From Halomonas sp. ALS9 (GTDB taxonomy: Bacteria > Pseudomonadota > Gammaproteobacteria > Pseudomonadales > Halomonadaceae): a DNA stretch of 64,000 nucleotides. The translations under genes and the position numbers were made by a program. Under the pieces are notes generated by a model. That model saw nothing but the letters and a program-made list of their open reading frames with translations, did not search any database and was not told where the DNA came from. Each line of letters begins with the position of its first letter. Position 1 is the stretch's first letter. Below, one piece after another: positions 60,663 through 64,000 of the stretch. The stretch lies in NCBI RefSeq assembly GCF_001651035.1, contig NZ_LXRG01000054.1, positions 62,001-126,000 of the forward strand, read 5' to 3'.

Positions 60663-62081
60663 CTACTGAACCGGGGCCATTAAATAGGCGGCACGCGATA
60701 CGACCTTCATCCACATTGGACGTTGGTTAATTTCATCGATGGTCACACGACGGCAATGTGTAAAGTCTTTTTCTAGCATCGCTTCGACGTTGCTAGCAAA
60801 ATCGCGGCTCGGGATAAAAGCGGTAATCTCAAAATTTAACCGAAACGAGCGATTATCCAAATTAACGGTACCAACCGTGGCCGACTCACTATCTACAAGC
60901 ATGACTTTTTGATGTAAGAAACCAGGGAGATAACGGTATATTTTAACGCCAGCTCTTAACATATCAGGTAGGAATGAGAACGCAGAAAGGAAAACTAGCA
61001 AGTGGTCGGGACGCTCCGGAATCATTACTCGAACGTCGACGCCGCGCATCGCCGCAAGGCGTAACGCGTCCTGAACCCCCTGGTCAGGAACGAAATAGGG
61101 GCTAGTTACCCACAGCCGTTGTTTCGCACTATGAATAACCTGCTGCACTAGCAGGCTGGCGGTATCCTGACGATCAGCGGGCCCAGAAGGCACGATAACG
61201 ACGTGATGATCGGTGATGGACGAAGTATCTGCCATCCAATTCAGGCTAATCACTTCATCGGTCGCCCAGTGCCAATCCTCCCAGAATGCCTCCTGCAAGC
61301 CCAACACACTGGGCCCTTCCAACTTGAGATGAGTGTCCCGCCAAGCCCCATGTCGAGGGTTTTCACCGAGGTATTCGACTCCGACATTAAAGCCCCCTAC
61401 CCAGCCTTCCTTGCCATCTACCACCGTTACTTTGCGATGGTTGCGGAAGTTAAGCTGAAAACGGTGTTTAAAACCCCGCGATGAGCGAAAGGCGCTCACG
61501 GCCACCCCATCGTTTATTAAATCATTCAGGTAGCTATCAGCTAATTTACGACTACCCACCTCATCATAAAGAAAGTAGACACGCACGCCGCGTTGGGCAG
61601 CGCGCTGTAAATGATGTTTCAAACGCTGCCCGAGCGCATCGTTGCGAACAATAAAAAACTGTAGCAAGACATACTGCTCAGCGCGATCAATCCCATCAAA
61701 TAGGCTTTCAAACGTTGCTGGCCCATCAATGAGCAGTGTCGCTTTATTACCATGGGTGAGTGGCATCATGGCAAGCTGCTCAACCGCCTGAATATCGGCG
61801 CTGCTAGAGGGCGCAACATAAGGTTTTACATTGGCTCGGTAGCGCAATAAAACCCGGCGTAGAACGGTGTCCCGCTGGCCTCGGGCAGACACATAGCCAT
61901 AAAATCGCGGCCGCCCGAAAAACCAGTAAGCGGGAAGCGCGATATAGGGGAAAGTAAGCAGCGAAATGATCCATGCCACGGCACCTTGGGAGGTACGGCT
62001 GGACATGAGTGCCATAATGGCTGAAACGATGCCCATCAGGTGTATCAATAAGATGCCGGTCCCTAGCAACCAGGAGGCCAT
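60663..62081 (-). CDS. cls: Cardiolipin synthase
   Basis: A 472-residue phospholipase-D-superfamily enzyme. Two N-terminal membrane helices (about 5-25, 36-55) precede two HKD motifs, HRKVTVVDGKEGWVGG and HQKVMLVDSESATVGTVNLD. It condenses phosphatidylglycerol molecules to cardiolipin. The length and order match ClsA. Confidence 0.94.
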   Translation of the reverse strand: MASWLLGTGILLIHLMGIVSAIMALMSSRTSQGAVAWIISLLTFPYIALPAYWFFGRPRFYGYVSARGQRDTVLRRVLLRYRANVKPYVAPSSSADIQAVEQLAMMPLTHGNKATLLIDGPATFESLFDGIDRAEQYVLLQFFIVRNDALGQRLKHHLQRAAQRGVRVYFLYDEVGSRKLADSYLNDLINDGVAVSAFRSSRGFKHRFQLNFRNHRKVTVVDGKEGWVGGFNVGVEYLGENPRHGAWRDTHLKLEGPSVLGLQEAFWEDWHWATDEVISLNWMADTSSITDHHVVIVPSGPADRQDTASLLVQQVIHSAKQRLWVTSPYFVPDQGVQDALRLAAMRGVDVRVMIPERPDHLLVFLSAFSFLPDMLRAGVKIYRYLPGFLHQKVMLVDSESATVGTVNLDNRSFRLNFEITAFIPSRDFASNVEAMLEKDFTHCRRVTIDEINQRPMWMKVVSRAAYLMAPVQ

Positions 62082-62114
62082 AGCACGTCCTCATAAAGCC
62101 CGCACAAAGAACAA

Positions 62115-62135
62115 GGCCTCGCCGTCAGCGAGGCC
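62115..62135 (-). terminator. Terminator-like hairpin after fumarase gene
   Basis: GGCCTCGC (62115-62122) pairs with GCGAGGCC (62128-62135), loop of 5. On the minus strand it is followed by TTGTTCTTTG. It lies between the fumarase stop (62173) and the cls start (62081). Confidence 0.75.
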
Positions 62136-62172
62136 CTTAAGCGTTTAAAACCGAATCAACCTTATCATTTCA

Positions 62173-63678
62173 TTAAGCCGACTGGGCAATGATCTCTTTC
62201 CACTTCGCCGGCCCGGTTTGATGCACCGATGTACCCAGGCTATCTACGGCTACGGTCACCGGCATATCTTCGACCTCAAATTCGTAGATGGCTTCCATGC
62301 CAAGGTCTTCAAAGCCTACAATCCGCGATTTCTTAATCGCTTGGGCAACCAGGTAAGCTGACCCACCGACCGCCATCAAATAAACCGCTTCATTATCACG
62401 AATGGCATCAATGGCGGCTTGACCACGCTCGGCCTTACCGACCATACCCAACAGGCCAGTCTCTTCCAGCATGGTGCGGGTAAATTTATCCATACGAGTG
62501 GCGGTGGTTGGGCCTGCGGGCCCCACTACTTCATCGCCAATCGGATCAACCGGGCCGACGTAGTAAATAAATCGGCCGCGCATATCGACAGGTAACGGCT
62601 CGCCTTTGGCCAGCATATCGACCATGCGCTTATGGGCAGCATCACGGCCGGTTAGCAGCTTACCGTTCAACAGTAGCGTATCACCAGGCTGCCAGGTTTT
62701 GACTTCAGCTGGAGTTACTGTATCAAGATTGACGCGTTTGACGTTTTCGCCCGCTTCGCGGGTAATTTCCGGCCAGTCCTCAAGCTTCGGCGCTTTTAGC
62801 GCTGCGGGGCCAGAACCATCCAGGGTAAAGTGGGCATGACGAGTCGCTGCGCAGTTGGGAATAATCGCGACAGGCTTGTTGGCCGCATGGGTAGGATAGT
62901 CTTTGACTTTAATATCCAGCACGGTGGTTAAGCCGCCTAACCCCTGGGCACCGATACCGCTCTTGTTGACCTTATCAAACAGTTCTAGACGAAGCTCTTC
63001 GGCACGGTTGCTGGGGCCACGCGCCTGCAAATCCTGAATATCGATAGGATCGAGTAGCGCCTCTTTGGCAATCAGCATGGCCTTTTCCGCGGTGCCGCCG
63101 ATACCAATTCCCAGCATACCGGGCGGACACCAGCCAGCGCCCATCTTCGGCAGCTGCTCCATCACCCAGTCAACGACGCTGTCGGAGGGGTTGAGCATGG
63201 CAAACTTGGATTTTGCCTCACTACCACCGCCCTTTGCCGCCACGTGAATATCGACGCTGTCGCCGGGCACAATCGAGTGGTGAATAATGGCTGGAGTGTT
63301 GTCTTTGGTGTTGGCACGTTTGCCGTCAGGATCCGCCAGCACTGAGGCGCGTAGGATATTATCCGGCAGCAGGTAAGCACGACGAACACCCTCATTAATC
63401 ATGTCGTCCAGGCTCATGTCCGCTTCCCAGGTAACGTTCATGCCCACGTGAACAAACACGGTGACGATGCCGGTATCCTGGCAAATCGGGCGGTGCCCGG
63501 TGGCGCACATGCGCGAGTTAATCAGAATTTGCGCGATGGCATCTTTGGCAGCGGGATTCTCTTCACGCTCGTAGGCGGCCGCCATGGCGTCGATAAAATC
63601 TTTGGGATGATAATAAGAGATGTACTGGAGAGCATCGGCAACGCTTTGAATAACGTCGTCCTGGCGAATCACGGTCAT
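62173..63678 (-). CDS. Class I (iron-sulfur) fumarate hydratase
   Basis: A 501-residue class I fumarase with an oxygen-sensitive [4Fe-4S] cluster. Cluster cysteines are in ICQDTG (Cys66), GWCPPG (Cys184) and PNCAATRH (Cys276). The N-terminal alpha-type and C-terminal beta-type domains are fused as in E. coli FumA/FumB (548 aa). It acts in the TCA cycle, fumarate to malate. The 221-bp gap beyond it holds a 9-bp hairpin (63777-63798) and nothing else I can assign. Confidence 0.95.
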   Translation of the reverse strand: MTVIRQDDVIQSVADALQYISYYHPKDFIDAMAAAYEREENPAAKDAIAQILINSRMCATGHRPICQDTGIVTVFVHVGMNVTWEADMSLDDMINEGVRRAYLLPDNILRASVLADPDGKRANTKDNTPAIIHHSIVPGDSVDIHVAAKGGGSEAKSKFAMLNPSDSVVDWVMEQLPKMGAGWCPPGMLGIGIGGTAEKAMLIAKEALLDPIDIQDLQARGPSNRAEELRLELFDKVNKSGIGAQGLGGLTTVLDIKVKDYPTHAANKPVAIIPNCAATRHAHFTLDGSGPAALKAPKLEDWPEITREAGENVKRVNLDTVTPAEVKTWQPGDTLLLNGKLLTGRDAAHKRMVDMLAKGEPLPVDMRGRFIYYVGPVDPIGDEVVGPAGPTTATRMDKFTRTMLEETGLLGMVGKAERGQAAIDAIRDNEAVYLMAVGGSAYLVAQAIKKSRIVGFEDLGMEAIYEFEVEDMPVTVAVDSLGTSVHQTGPAKWKEIIAQSA

Positions 63679-63776
63679 GGACTAGTAGCTCCTAGGTTAA
63701 CGTCTAGTCAGCGGCTTTCATCCGCGCCTGCGGAGGTGCCGTCTTAGCGTGAACCCAGTATACCGTATTGACTCAG

Positions 63777-63798
63777 ACGCAGCAGCACTCTGCTGCGT
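63777..63798. other. Hairpin between mutM and fumarase genes
   Basis: ACGCAGCAG (63777-63785) and CTGCTGCGT (63790-63798) form a perfect 9-bp stem with a CACT loop. No T-run follows on the minus strand, on which mutM and fumarase are read, so termination is not certain. Confidence 0.5.
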
Positions 63799-63899
63799 AG
63801 AACTGCTTACTTAAGCATATCTTGATGCAGGTGTGTTTTTCGCAACAAGATAACGGTATAAAGCAGTCAACCTGTCGCTTCGACAAGCGTTAGCGCTGC

Positions 63900-64000
63900 T
63901 TATCCTGACTGGCATTGAGGGCATAAATAGAGCCTCCGCGAACCGACCATTTTGCGCTCGATCACCGTTCCACAGCGGTGGCACTCAAGGCCTGCTCGGT
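63900..64000 (-). CDS. mutM: Formamidopyrimidine-DNA glycosylase, 3' end only
   Basis: The last 32 codons of a gene that continues beyond the window on the minus strand, ending at TAA (63900-63902). The translation contains LECHRCGTVIERKMVG and YLCPQCQSG, the C-terminal zinc finger of Fpg/MutM (C-x2-C, 16 residues, C-x2-C). This finger contacts the DNA backbone in repair of oxidised purines. The related Nei also has such a finger; the C-terminal form here fits MutM best. Confidence 0.88.
   Translation of the reverse strand, partial: RAGLECHRCGTVIERKMVGSRRLYLCPQCQSG

Overview
The window is a continuous, gene-dense stretch of a gammaproteobacterial chromosome. It most likely comes from Halomonas or a close relative: a complete ectoine operon (ectABC) sits beside housekeeping genes typical of the Pseudomonas/Halomonas side of the class, including ubiG-mupP-yciK, ruvCAB-ybgC-tolQRAB-pal-cpoB, yccA-tusDCBE and a bifunctional NadM/Nudix enzyme. 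I see no prophage, insertion sequence, CRISPR array, rRNA or tRNA. No gene-free gap exceeds 300 bases.

Layout. 1-2.3 kb: yccA and the tusDCBE sulfur relay. 2.3-6.9 kb: an XRE-cupin regulator, an AcuC-like deacetylase and, divergent from it, a PatZ-type protein acetyltransferase. 6.9-10.9 kb: pdxH, a cytochrome b561-like protein, wrbA with a DUF2069 gene, a membrane-anchored gamma-glutamylcyclotransferase-like protein and smrA. 10.9-18.3 kb: sulfite reductase with its DUF934 partner, a MATE transporter and metH. 18.5-22.3 kb: nfuA, behind a near-perfect type 1 IscR site, and sufE. Between these two Fe-S genes lies a divergent pair, a KfrA-like coiled-coil DNA-binding protein and a complete tyrosine recombinase, separated by 211 bp that carries two long perfect inverted repeats. 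22.3-23.6 kb: yidD, hisI and a Zur-type regulator. 23.7-27.1 kb: an ATP-grasp ligase, an inactive transglutaminase with 7 membrane helices and a retropepsin-like lipoprotein.

27.3-32.9 kb: a DUF3833 lipoprotein, ectABC with a recognisable sigma-70 promoter, gorA behind four 19-bp tandem repeats, and a beta-carbonic anhydrase. 33-43.3 kb: cytochrome c', msrA, tamB, tamA, a coiled-coil membrane protein, a UDP-glucose dehydrogenase homologue that has lost its catalytic cysteine, and galU. 43.5-47.2 kb: ubiG, mupP, yciK, cpoB and pal. 47.2-55.9 kb: tolB, tolA, tolR, tolQ, ybgC, ruvB, ruvA, ruvC, aspS (with residues of a non-discriminating AspRS) and an FmdB zinc ribbon protein. 56-64 kb: a D-2-hydroxyacid dehydrogenase, acylphosphatase, a YihY/BrkB protein, NadM-Nudix, a HypT-like LysR regulator, cardiolipin synthase, class I fumarase and the 3' end of mutM.

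The least explained structure is the KfrA-like/recombinase locus. It combines a recombinase with all catalytic residues, a 26-bp operator-like palindrome and a 13-10-13 inverted repeat laid out like a recombinase core site. Other points worth attention are the retropepsin/7TM/ATP-grasp trio, the apparent Ugd pseudoenzyme, the altered Nudix box of NadM, and repeated short (7-19 bp) tandem duplications, mostly between genes.
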